64,000 bases of DNA. It comes from Margaritispora aquatica. Lineage: Eukaryota; Ascomycota; Leotiomycetes; Helotiales; Discinellaceae. Shown here in pieces: positions 1 to 12,000 of the stretch. Position numbers and translations under genes: made by a program. The stretch lies in the NCBI GenBank assembly GCA_007644065.1, contig VJWN01000006.1, positions 1,550,001 through 1,614,000 of the forward strand, given 5' to 3'. The notes beneath the pieces were generated by a model that saw nothing but the letters and a program-made list of their open reading frames with translations, ran no database searches and was not told the origin of the DNA. The stretch's first letter is position 1; each line of letters opens with the position of its first letter.

Positions 1-599
1 TAGCGAAGAGATGATGATGCTCAAGGCTGCATCTTGGTGGCCTCTTGTTGAGATATTTGATTGACCGATCCACAGGCATTTTTCCTTAGTTACAAAGTTA
101 GTGCTTGAGATTTTGGAGTTCAATTCCAATAACACTGTCGAATCTGTCACCTTGTCTCAGCGCCATTAATTGTATGTACTTCTTGCATGGAACTTATTTC
201 CAAGCTAAAAAATTGGAGTTGGATGTGTCGTCATGGATGGGGCTGCCTGCATCAAGGTTGAAGAGCTGTGATGGACTATTCTTATCATGTCTCGGTTTCT
301 CACGAGCCGCCACATTCCTCGATTTCATTCGTCTACCTACTTCGCAATCAAGCTTGTTCAAATATGTCGCTTGAGGATCATCTAACAGTCTGACTCGCAT
401 TTAACTTCGCTAGCTTCATTGATAATCGATACATTCATCTACTATCAAAGCGTTATCAGTAATCAATCAGTTTTATATAAAGCTATCTGCTACCGTAAGT
501 AAGCTCTTCAGACTCTTTACTGTCAGTCTATTTCATGGGTTATTGTGCCACTTGATTCGCCCCCTATTCCTCAATATATATCTGAAAACCAACGCAAAT
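1..599. other. Upstream region of the coiled-coil gene
   Basis: No coding sequence that I can support. An AT-rich TATA-like stretch (tttatataa, about 472-480) lies about 120 bp before the ATG at 600. A GTAAGT-like site near 494 could begin a 5'UTR intron, but no transcript evidence is available. Confidence 0.4.
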
Positions 600-2779
600 A
601 TGGAAGACACCCACGGTCCTGCATTGACTGCTGAGAGGCTCGCACAAATGAAACTTGAAGCTCGCGACTTCTTTGATGCAGGATCAACAGGTGCTGTCCA
701 AAGCCATGGCCATGGTCACAAACACCTCGAGTTCTCGGACTCTCGTTCAGTCACGGGAGGGAGGTCCACCAGTCGCCAGTTCAGCAGATCAGTTCGTCGA
801 TCCGGCTCATTCCTAGAAGCTCATCGAAGCAAGATGTCAACTGAGCTTACTGCCTCGGCAGAGTAAGTACTTTTTCCAATCTCTACGACTTCCAACCCCA
901 TTCCACGCACACAGGCATGGAAATGGAAGCCTTAAATTAGCTGTCAATCAGTCCAAAAGGAAAATGTTTTACGAGTAACTGGACATGGCTAACCGTTAGC
1001 AATAGGAGCAAGTTCTTCGCATTGATGGAACTCATGGCCAGTGCCTCCCGAGAAGCTTCATCGCTGAAAGAGGTCTGGGCTAAGCTCATTGCTGAACGCG
1101 AATCCTGGGCAGAAGAGAGACAAGATCTGCTTGAACAGGTCACTGAAGTTACATCGGAGCTCGAACGCCGAGAGACTGATCGCCATCGATATAGCGAGGA
1201 AACCAGCGTAGGCAAAAAGAAGATCGAGAAACTCCTTTTTGACATTTCTGTTGCTATTGCTGGACTCTCTGCGGAGAAGAAGAAGGTTGCTGATCGTGAC
1301 CATGAGCTTGGACATGTTCGTCGTGAGCTCATTGAAGCTCGAGAGATAGTTACTCGTCATCACAACGGTATGTCTTCCAGATTCAAACATGTTTATCACT
1401 AGCGATCATTTCGGAAGTTTCACGCCCAAAGTAACGGCAATTCTGCATCATATTGTATCTACTGACGATCAGTAGATCTTGGACGAATCAGATCTGAGCA
1501 TGAAACTCTCACTCTCGCACTCGCCACTTCCGAGAGCGAACGACTCAGCGCCAGAGACGAGGCTGATAGATTGCAAAGAGAACTTCACAAGGTTGTTCGT
1601 GAACGTACTGAGATTACCAGCCGCATCACCGACATCACAACTAAGTATGAGGCATCACACAGAGAGGTCTTGTCCCTCACAGATCGCCTGAAGATGTCTG
1701 ATCTGGAGAATGGAGAACGCCTCCTCGAGGTCGATCGCCTCAAGGAAGACATAAGAAAGTCTAGGCTAAGAATTGAAGAGTCTTCAAAAGAAATTATCGA
1801 AGCTACGGAGAAATCCGACAGACTTCATCGCGAATTCACAAAGGTCAAAGAAACTGTGCGAAGTGTTGAGCTGGAACGTGATGAGCTCACTTCTACGATT
1901 GAACACATTCGTCGCGAGCACAAAACAACTCTTGTCAGCTTCAGCGAGTCTGAGGATCGCAACTCCGAGCTGTCGCTGAAGTACGAGCACCTCAAACGAG
2001 AACTTCTCTCTGTGAAAGACAGCCTTCGTGCAGTGGAGCTGGAGAGGAGCGAGGTCACTGAACTCGTCGAGCGTACTCGTGAACAACATCGGCTCGTAAC
2101 TATCGAGCGCGATGAGATCAAGGATAGTCTTAGCTCAGCTGAGCGCAAAGCTCACGACAGTCATCGCCGAACCATCGTCCTCGAAGAGTCGCTTCGTAGA
2201 CAAGACTCTACTCTCTTAGAACTTCGCTCCGAGATATCCAACTTGACAGACCGCATCAAGTCCATCATCATTGAACGAGACGATGCTCGCCACAAGCACA
2301 GTGGCCTACAAATTGAGATCCATGAGCTCAAAGAGAAGATTGTCATCTTCCAAGCTGAGATCCGCTCCATTACCGAGTCCCGTGACCACATTCGTTGTGA
2401 CCTCGAAAAGACTCGCGCCGAGCACGAAGAGATGACCGAAGAAATGACCACCTACGAAGGCGGCAACAACGAGCTCGAGTTTGAGATCGAAAGTCTTCGC
2501 ACCCTTCTTCGCGAAGCCCGCGATCAAAAAGAACGCGCCATCGCCGGTCGCAACACCGCTGACAGAGAGCGAGACGAGCACATCGCCAAGTACGAAGAGA
2601 AGTGTCGTGAACTGGAGCGCTTCGAGGAGAGTGCTGCCTCGCACTACCATGCTTCTTCTGCTAGTCATGGTGAGGGCAGGACAATTACTCGTCGCACTTT
2701 TTCAACTCGAAGTGGTGGGACTACGCTCCATCATGAGAATGGCAATGCGCATGAGCATGAGCATCAGCATTTGGGTTAG
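600..2779 (+). CDS. Long coiled-coil protein with histidine-rich termini, function unknown
   Basis: Three exons are deduced: 600-862, 1006-1367 and 1476-2779. Donors are GTAAGT and GTATGT, acceptors ATAG and TTAG/GTAG, and the phases match, giving about 642 aa. Residues 1-87 are Ser/Arg/His-rich with a HGHGHKH run. From exon 2 onward the protein is almost continuous charged heptad coiled coil rich in E, R, L and K. The C-terminal tail again carries a His cluster (HEHEHQH). Two segments 56 residues apart (VKETVRSVELER at 1844 and VKDSLRAVELER at 2012) are clearly related, which suggests an internal duplication of eight heptads. There is no membrane segment or enzyme motif. It could be a cytoskeletal or trafficking tether, but that is only inference from the coiled coil. 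The acceptor of exon 3 could also be 3 nt upstream (1473). Confidence 0.85.
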
Positions 2780-4612
2780 CTACGCTCGGGCAGATCTGGA
2801 AGTCTAGTGAGGAGGATGAAAGCCAGAAATGCTGCTGCTTGGGATTGGAGGGATGGAGGGTCTTTTGATCGTTCCATTGCGAGTGTTCTCTACGGGAATC
2901 AGTTGTTTCGCTAATGGGCAGTTCTTTAATTTTTCTTAAGTTTGAATATGGTCTAATCTGAAAATTCTCCTTTGTCTCGTGTACAACATTTTAGATTCAA
3001 TCAGATTGTTGCTCTATCAAGCATCAACATTAACACATCATGATAGCATACACCACATATTTAGATCTCAAATAGATGGATGAGAAAGCAATCCCACCTC
3101 CCCACTACCCTCGCGAAGTAAAGTTACGCCTTAAAGATTGGTATGAGAGTATATTCCACTAATTGAAAAATCGAAATGCGACATACACACTGCTGCAGAG
3201 TTAGCTCGCTTTCCAGCCGTGCCGGCGCTCTCGCTTCTTTGGCTTTGGTGGCTCCAGACTTCCTACATACACAGCTATCGCTTGCCCGTTGGGAACGAAT
3301 GCTACGTCAGTTTTAGCTATGGGAATTTGAATACTTATGGACAACGCAATATGAATTGCGTGTGGGATTCTAATGCCTATCATATAATCGTAACAGGAGG
3401 AATCCTGTTGGTGGTTTTCCCACCTCTGGTTGGAGGAAAAAATCCCTTTGCTCAATATTGATTATAAATGTGGTATGTCGGTTGAGGTGACCGTCGGTTG
3501 GCAATGGATGGAGTGATGGAAGTTTTCTACTGCTCTTATTATCCCTGAAATATATCAAAAAAAAACTGCAATACAGTTCATGCTCACGATTCTTAATCAT
3601 CTCCTTTCAACACGAAGCATAATTACAGCACTAATATTTTCGTAGGATTTGTCCTTCAGGTTGCAGTGGCCAATAGTTCTCAAACAAGCCTCCAACAAGT
3701 CAAAGAACATCAAATCAAGGCTAGAAATGCTGTTGTGCATCGAAACCGCTTGCATTTGAGTACCGTTATCTGCCTTGCAATCAACACCAAAAACCTCCTT
3801 AGAATCTTTAAGGACCACAAGCGTATGAAGATGTTAGAGCCGCTTTTGCAAGCTTTGTATAGCGTCCAGAATGATTTAAATCGCGCTAGTATCGATACAA
3901 AACCCAAGACGGAGATTAGTAGTATATAAGCTGCGCATGTGAATTAGACATAGCATGCCATGGCTGCTGCCGTGAATTCTGAAAAGCAGGCAAATTCTAC
4001 TGTTGAGGCAATTGAAGTGTCCAAAAATCGGCATTACATTGTTCGTATCTTTCCTAGCCTAACAAGAGTAATCATGCTAACTTATCTAGAAAAAGTCACA
4101 GGTATGAGAATTTACTGGCAAAGATGTGATGAGTTGGTGGTCATTTGACTTGAGTGGTTGAAATGTTGAGTATGTCAAGTGCGTCATTTTTCTAAATCTG
4201 TTTTTTTGAAAGAGATTATTAGTTCAACTTTGCGTGACTTTTAGGTTTCAGATCAATTCAAACTGAGCCATCAATCAGAAGATCCTGACGTCAATGATTC
4301 GAATTCAATACAAAGCTTTGTTGAGATTCTTTGCTCTCTGTAAAACGAGCTACAGCCAAAGTCCTCGGATCTTCCATGCCAGATTCCGGTTGTTCAAGAG
4401 TCAAAGTATGCATTTGTTCTTTACATCAGGTGTTTATCATGTTAAATACTTGCTTTTCATCTCGAGTTATTATCTGCTAACATTTGCTACAGAATGACCC
4501 ACAAGGTTACGCTCAAATCCTCAAGGGAGGTGATAATTTGACAAATTGTGCGACGCTTCGTACCCCTCTTGATCCTCCAAGTCGTTCTCTTTTCTTCATC
4601 TTCGATCTCCTT
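2780..4612. other. Gene-poor interval
   Basis: Only short, frame-broken ORFs on both strands, for example 3666-3929 plus and 3597-3818 minus, which overlap each other. None has a recognisable motif or a convincing exon structure. It may contain decayed coding DNA related to the RNase H relic that follows. Confidence 0.4.
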
Positions 4613-5092
4613 TTAAGTTTCAACCTCATCCATCGCTATATTGCACAATCTATCTGCCAATACGTTGTCTTCTCTAGGAATCCATAGAAACTCCATCGTC
4701 CCAAGGTTTGACAGTTGTTCATCCAGGCTGGAAGCCTCTCGAATAAGATCCTGGTTTACCACAGGCCTTCCTCTAGCATTTATTCAGCCATTTTCTCTCC
4801 AGCGATACTGCCATATATTCATGCAGTTGACAGCATATTGCGAGTCAGAAGATATTGTGAGTTCCAAGGCTGTATGTGAATCAAGTGCCACGCATAACTC
4901 TGAAGCCTTCTGCAACGTGAGCACAATAGCTGTGAGCTCTGCTCGTTGATTGGTAGGTGGTGGATGATCAGGGAGAACTCTCGTACAAGTATGACAGGCA
5001 CGGCTATTGAGGATTCGCACTAATGCCGCAGCTCCGATTGCTCCAACTTGTCCGTTTCGCCTGCAGCCACCATCTATTTGGAACTCTAGCCG
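4613..5092 (-). pseudogene. RNase H type 1 domain gene, broken by nonsense codons
   Basis: Read on the minus strand, one frame from 5092 to the TAA at 4615 encodes an RNase HI fold with all four DEDD residues. They lie in an IDGGCRRNG start (first Asp), NQRAEL (Glu), SSDSQY (Asp) and EDNVLADR (last Asp). The frame is interrupted by TGA at 4786-4784, right after RWRENG, where a Trp is normal in the family. TGG to TGA is a G-to-A change, as RIP would make. A second stop (TAA at 5095-5093) lies two codons after a possible ATG (5101-5099) at the expected N-terminus. Family members cut RNA in RNA-DNA hybrids. The copy could be a host gene relic or a piece of a non-LTR retrotransposon. I saw no reverse transcriptase next to it. 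Confidence 0.8.
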
Positions 5093-6368
5093 TTAGACCA
5101 TGATGTGGCATGCCAAAATGGAGAGTCTTTCTTTAGTGTGTGTTGGGAGTGAATCTGAATACTTCTATATTTTTGATGATGTCTATAATCACAACATTCA
5201 GGGTCTTAATGATATTAAAGGGATATACTCATATTTCATTCAAAGCAAGGAATCATGCGTCATTGTCATGAATAATCCGCACCAAGAGATAATCTCCTTG
5301 TCCTGGGTTTGCAATATTGTGTGTACCTGTCTCATCACAAAGACTGTAGCAGAATCTGTATGAAGCTGAATGGTAGTTGGTAAGAACATTATCTACTGTA
5401 GGTCAGCAATGTGACTTTCCTTAAAACAATATGCTGAAGATTATTGAAACAATGCTGAAAGTCAAAATAGTTGAGCAATTGCTTTGATGGCAACAAGTCC
5501 GGCAGCTCCTTTGCCAATGCACATCCTTTGATCCGCAATCCTTCAACTCGGGCTGAAACTCAAGCCTTTCCATCGGCTGAAACCTCAGCTACTTCTGATG
5601 ATCTTACTGTTGGGTATGATTCAAACATTTGCGCCCTGTTCTCAAAGCCTTTCTTGTGAAAACCTTTTATTGTACTGTATCTTTCTTTTCACTCCCTATA
5701 GTGTAGGTTCAGCCTCTGATGACAAGATACTTGCACCTTTACCTCAATTCTTAGAAAATGAAACCCCTTTCAATGTTAGACTTCTCTTTGTAGCTGCTGT
5801 TGTTTGAAGCACAGTTTACCGAAAACAAATCAGTCACGTCTCAAATCAGATTTTATGCTGTTGCCGCAGTTCTCTCCTTTCTCAAGGAGAGAATTTAGAT
5901 TTTGCTCATCTTTGGCAAGGTCATTAGACAAACATATCTCATGTGTAGTAGAGGATTGACGAAGTCATTTGGATGTGACAAGAGCAAGCTCTGGTTGGGA
6001 GAGATGTCGACTGCATTATTGTTGCATATTGAACCTGGTAGCTTGAGCCTAGTTTCTCTCAAATAATTCAGCAGGCTAAAATGAGCAATCGAGGGTATTC
6101 CCTTCTTCCTTCTTTTACCCTATGATATGAGGTTGTATCTCAGTACGTATCTGCTCAAATAAACGAGAACCCTAATGTCAAGATTAAACGAGCCCCTATC
6201 TTGTACGCAACCCCGCCATGGACCTCACCCCACTATTTGACCCACCTCAGTATACCTGCACGATTACCTCATCCTTTCCACATCATCACTCTAGTATCTC
6301 CCAGCTTGTTCTCTTAAAGATAAATGTTGTTTTATTGATGACCTTTCAAACCTCTTAATCTTGTTCAA
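5093..6368. other. Interval with no supported gene
   Basis: Short ORFs only. Two neighbouring plus-strand frames (5471-5659 and about 5702-5807) could be joined across a GTATGA...ATAG gap, but the product has no recognisable domain and no good start. The last 150 bp before 6369 form the promoter of the dehydrogenase. Confidence 0.35.
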
Positions 6369-7319
6369 ATGCCCACTGTACTTGTTGTTGGCGCCACTCG
6401 TGGTCTTGGGGCCTCGCTCGCAAACGCATATGCTTCTCAGCAAGACACCACTGTCTTCGGTACCACTAGATCTGCTACAGCACCTAAGGGCCTGAATGAG
6501 AAGATTGTATGGATTCCACATATCGATGTTTCAGATAGCGGCTGTGGAGCCAGGTTGGTGAACCAGCTTGGTACGCTGGGAGGTGGAGGTGGGATGACGG
6601 CTGGTGGTGTCAAGGCCATCGACATTGTCGTATGCGCAAATGCTCTTCGATCGTGTTCGCAGATCTAATGCAATGTAGATCATAACAGCTGGATATTTTG
6701 CAACGGAGAACTTTACCGACGGACCAAAATGGGATGAGGAAGTCAAAATGTACAGTGCGTTGTTCCCTTGGACGCCCAGCACAACAAAGTTGGCTAACGC
6801 AACCCAGCAACATCGGCGATTTCACCTCCCTTCATAGTGCATTCCTTGTTCCGGGCAAAACGTTTGCAGTCTGGCTCCAAAGTCCTACTCATTTCGTCTG
6901 AGTCTGGCTCCATCGGTCTGCGCCACGAGAAAGAAGGTGGAGGCAACTACGCACACCATGCTAGCAAGTCGGCTTTGAATATGGTTGGGAAGCTGCTGAG
7001 TCTAGATTTGAAGGACAATGGTGTTGTTATTAGTATCCTGCATCCTGGATTCATGAGGACACAGATGACAGCTGGCGTGGGGTTTGATAAGTACTGGGAC
7101 GATGGAGGGGCAGTGACGCCTGATGAGGCAGCAAAGACCCTGATTGAGTGGGCGGAAGGGTTAGATATGAGTAAGAGTGGGCAGTATTGGGCACCCAGAG
7201 GACCAAGTAAGTTTTCAAATCTACATGCAGGGTGTTTGCTGACTTTAACAGGGGACATTGGAACGGCAGATGTGACGATGGGATCGGACTTGCCTACGCC
7301 GCTACAGCTGCCATGGTAA
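6369..7319 (+). CDS. Short-chain dehydrogenase/reductase, C-factor-like, atypical active site
   Basis: Four exons: 6369-6629, 6679-6754, 6808-7206 and 7252-7319, giving about 267 aa. The N-terminus has the Rossmann nucleotide-binding motif GATRGLG (residues 7-13). Exon 2 carries the ITAGYF stretch at the position of the usual NAG motif, followed by the ISSESGS strand with the active-site Ser. The Lys of the YxxxK motif is present in YAHHASK (residues 160-166), but the position four residues before it is His, not Tyr. LHPGFMRTQM matches the PG motif after the active site. The enzyme should be cytosolic and NAD(P)-dependent; the substrate is unknown. The third intron is 45 nt, has no stop codon and keeps the frame, so an unspliced form would add 15 residues. 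A GCTGAC branch point supports splicing. Confidence 0.85.
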
Positions 7320-8864
7320 TGTGATGGACATGATCTTCGTACTGGTATAGTGATATTTGGGTACATAATTAAGTGTTACTTCCAGCGATTTTGGCAACTA
7401 ATGAGCAGAATGTTATTTCCTACCTGGTATATCGAACTGTTTTGGTGTTTAGATTCTGGTATGAATGGTTCATTCTCCGAGTTGAGCAAAGAGCTGTCTG
7501 ACAATCATGATTTCTTCATCCTTTTTTTCTTTCTAAAAAAAAAAATTACACGTGTGCGCTGGCAGTTACTGCTTTTCTACAAAACCACATTCCTCTGCGC
7601 TGAACAGACGAGCAAGTTGTTCCGCCTTGAACAATAGATTCATGTAGGTATCTGGTCGACATCATCCACCAGGAGCCTTTATCCAAGTTAACTTTGCAGT
7701 CTTACAAGAGCATTTCGTCTAATTCACTAAACTTGACCGCATATGTGAAATTTCTTTTTATCTCTTCAACTAAATATCAAAGGTCTGTGGAGGTGTTCTG
7801 TCACTTCATGTTCTCAAATCTGTTGCAGGACCAGCACCGCACGGTGCAAGCATCTATTGGCCGAACAGGCGAACTGTCGGATCCACAAAAGGGACACAAC
7901 TTCAGGCAAAATGCAACATTTTCGTCTTCTTCTCGCTTTCTCTTGCACTATGTTCACCTCAAAACCACCATGGCTCTCAAGCATTTGATTCAACAAAATA
8001 TGAGGTACAGAAGATTCCGGCCTGTCGTTTTCGTTGCTAATAAAACACTGAAGTGCTCCACACGGTGATTAACTTTGAGTAGTGACCTTCGAGCAAGACA
8101 AAGCTGCTTAGGAATTGAATGTAACTTGTTAAAAACCCCAAATTTTGATATAGGTGCTGGAGATAGTATGCATCAAGTCCTTTCATTTAACGCCGGAGTC
8201 TGTTATAAATAGCATCTGCGAATTCGTTGTTTTATCCGTCTTGTAATCGAGTTCGGGAGTTGAAGCTCGCAATGCTTTCAGTCGGCCATGAAGTATTGGA
8301 TTACTTGTATTCAGGACAAATATGTCAAATTTTAGAAGACTTTTGGTGGAATTCTCGATTTCAATCAAAAAGAATCCTCTAAAAAAGGTTTCAAGTGTAG
8401 ACCCTGTTTTGTTAGGATCTTCAACGCTCCACTGTAAAGTTCGGCCATAACGGATGGGCGTAAATACCCGATGGGACGACTTGATTTCAGTAGGAGATCT
8501 TCTTACGTGTCCCTGGAATAGTCAAACACGCTCGAGTCATTTCTTTGAGTAAACCTACTGACTAGTTCATTCGATCTGAACTGGGGCTGCCATTACACCT
8601 GTACTACCTTGTCGAAATTTAGGGTGTCACGAAATCATTTCATCCAATCTCATTGTTTGCATTCGCGCTACTTAGGTGGGTTTATATACCCCCAGTGGTC
8701 ATCTGACCAAACTCAATGTAACCCATTGCAGCCCTGTCGAGTCCCGGCTAAGCAGGGCTGCCATTGAAGTCCCAAGCAGGAGATAGCTGCTCAAAATATG
8801 CAAGAAGCTGAGATGGCATAGGCTAGGTTGTTTAACGCATTGATCGTTGACTTACCTATAGACG
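7320..8864. other. Spacer between dehydrogenase and retrotransposon
   Basis: No supported gene. The ORF at 7694-8068 has no motif and no coding character. The sequence is ordinary in composition, with normal CA/TG content, right up to the target duplication at 8865. Confidence 0.4.
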
Positions 8865-8869
8865 GTAGT
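8865..8869. repeat. Target site duplication, left copy
   Basis: GTAGT directly before the left LTR. The same five bases directly follow the right LTR at 14394-14398. Five base pairs is the usual duplication of Ty1/copia integration. Confidence 0.85.
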
Positions 8870-9088
8870 TGATGGATAATAGGGGGTGAATTACGTAAGG
8901 AAGTAGTAGGTGAAATAGATAGGATTAAAGAGTCTAAAGAGTATCTACCGTAGTAGAAAGCTCTATATATATAGATAGATTAGTACTTTATAAGGAATAC
9001 TCTTATATTATAAGGAATATAGTAAGATTAAGAAAAAAATTAAAATAACTAAATATTATATATAAAAGTACGTGAACTCTAACTAATA
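8870..9088 (-). repeat. 3' LTR of the copia element
   Basis: 219 bp, aligning without gaps to 14175-14393. On the element's own strand it ends ...CCATCA. The start, TGTCAG in the other LTR, has decayed here to TATTAG by transitions. Almost all differences between the two LTRs are G/A or C/T. Confidence 0.9.
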
Positions 9089-9098
9089 CACCCCTTTA
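9089..9098 (-). other. Polypurine tract of the copia element
   Basis: On the minus strand the bases just before the 3' LTR read AAAGGGGTG, a purine run in the place where plus-strand DNA synthesis of LTR elements is primed. It supports the minus orientation. Confidence 0.65.
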
Positions 9099-12000
9099 GA
9101 CTAAAAGTAGTAAAGGATAACTAATGAAAAATAAGAAAAATATACAAAGGAGCGTGTCTACTAATTATAAGCTTAGAAATCTTCGAAAAATACGAAAAAT
9201 TTAACGTAGCGAATTTAAAATTAAAATATATCGAATTATTAAGAGTTTTTATTATAAGCTTTTACGAGTTTTTTAACGTTAACTATTTTTAAATACTTAA
9301 GAAACCTAGTGTAATTCTATACTAAAAGTACTTTAGTAAATCTATTAGCTAGTATATTATTAGTCTCCTTCTATTATAAGTCGAAGTTACCTTTACCTAG
9401 CTCTTATTTTAGCTAGTAATTATAGATATCGATATATTTAAGTTTTATAATAAGCTTTAGTATTTCTTTTAGAAAAAGCTATATCGTCTACTTATTATTA
9501 TATAGAACTAGTAGTTTCTACTAGAGTTCTAGTCTAATATTATCTAGGAACCTTAACTACTATAATAACTATAAAATAAGATATAATATCGATATTAGCT
9601 TAACCTTTATAGTTAACGTACTTACTAAGTTTTGTTTAACTATTTACTAGTTAATAGTACTATAAAAGAGCTTAATAAGCCTTCCTTTAGTACTCTTCTA
9701 ATTAGAGTAATCTATAAATAATATATCTAATAATAATTTAAAAGAGTAAGTATTCTTATTATCGTTAATAGCGTTAAGTTCTAGCGTAAAGAACTTTGTA
9801 CCTAGTATATAGTTAATAATATATAACGTTATATCTATATATTCTTTAGATAGATTTTATAAAAACGATATAAGCTTTTATATAGTATATATAAGATTAG
9901 GTTAGTAGTAGTTTATAAGGTAGGTTATCGAACCTATTTTATACTAATAGTTATATACCTAGAATCTAGTTATAGTACCTTAGTATAGTACTAATTTCTT
10001 TATAGTAAGTAACGTTTTATTATATTTTAATATAGATATAACCTTAAAATTTATAATAACTTTATCGATATATATATCTTAATATAACTAGATTTTACGT
10101 TAATCTCTATTTTTTAATATTTATATACCTAGAAACTACTTAAGATTATTAAAATCTTATATCTTAAAGATATTTATAATAGTAGTTCTAAATATAATAT
10201 AGTATTCCTTATTAGATAAGTAGTATAGAATCGTTATATTATCGATATAGAAAAATATGATAAAATACTTACTAATAAATAGATATACGTACTTTAGTAT
10301 AGGCTTAAAACCTAGCTTTTTTATCTCTTTATATAGTATCTTAAACTATAGTAATAGTGATCTTAGAAGTCTATATAGTACTCTATTAAGTAGTAATTCG
10401 AATTCCTTTATTATTCCTTTTTTATCTATAAAACCTTTAGCGTATAAAATATAAATAGTCTTATCGATAAATACGTTACTAAATATATTAATAGCGTCTA
10501 GCTACTTAATATTAAGGTTAAAGAACGTAGTAATTATTATAAAGTATCTAAATACTTTTATAGAGAGTATAGCTATATAAATGTCTTTATCGGTTTAGAT
10601 ATAAAGATCTTCTCTAATATATAGGTATACCTTAAGCTTTTCTAGGTACCTATTACTATTATACTTGTATATAAAGACTTATATTATAGGAAGAGCTTTA
10701 ATATTCCTTATTTTTTCTAACTTCTTGATTTTACTTTATATATTAAGAGCCTTTAGGTCTATATATTCTTTCTTTATTACTATAAGAAAGCTTATTATAT
10801 AAGGATACTAGTTTAATTCTTTCTAGCTTTATAGTATAGATAGTAGATCTCTTTTATATATCTTTTATTAGTTATATACTATAGTATCTACTATTTCTAT
10901 ATAAAAAGTAACTAAGCTACTAAGTTAACTATATATAACTATAAATATTATTTATTTTTATATACGTTTCTTTTAGATAATGTTTTATTTATTAACTACT
11001 TAAGCGTTTACTTATCTAGTTCTTAAAGATAATATTAGATTCTCTATAAATAAATTAGATCTTTTATTCTATTATATCTAATTATACGTTTTTATATTTT
11101 ATAGATTATTCTATAAGTATTATAGTTAATTATTTAATATATTTAAGTATAGATTTTTGATTTTATTATATTTTTAATAGGGCTTATAAGTAAGTTTTTC
11201 TACTTTAGACGTTTTTTTAGGTATTATTAATCCTTTAGTTTTTTACTTTAATTCTAAGTTAACTTTTTTAATTATTAGTATATCGTTACTAGAGATATTA
11301 ACTCGTATTATATTACTTATTTCCTTTAATAAAAGTTCGTAATCCTTAAGATCTTTAGCCTTTAATTAACTAACCTCTAGTTCTATTATCTTAATAATAT
11401 CTAGAACTTAAGTAAGAATTACCTTAAAGGCTTTATTTTTCTTTTATCTCTATATTATATTAAATACTATATCTCTTATTAATATTACTTCTCGTTTCTC
11501 TAGTAGCTAGATATAAAAGATATTAGTAGAATTATAGTCTACTAGGTAACCTACGTGTACTCTTAGTACTAGTTTCTTAAACTTAAAATAATTCTTAATA
11601 TATATATAAGCTTTACTTCTATACTTGACAAGATATACTAAGTTAGGTTTATAGTTAATTAATCTATAGTATTTTTATAATACTTTTAATAGAGTTTCTT
11701 AGTTAAGTTAACGTATAAATAACTAATTTAAGAGATAATCTATAGTCTTATAGGCTTCTATTAACTAACCTATAAGTAGATTCCCTTAGTTTAAAAGGTT
11801 ATTAGCTCTATTAATAAATATCTTTCTGCTTCTTTTAGTACCTCTATTCTAGCTATATATATTAAACGCCGAGATATACTCTTTAATTCCTTTATTTACG
11901 ATAAAAGCTCTATATACTAGTCTATATCCTAACTTCTTATTCTTATAAAAGATTCTAACTTTCTATTTCTAGTATATTTCGACGTATCTAATAAAGCTTT

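Noticed and set aside
7694..8068. 124-codon plus-strand ORF
   Set aside because: No motif, no coding bias, no splice partners; probably chance.
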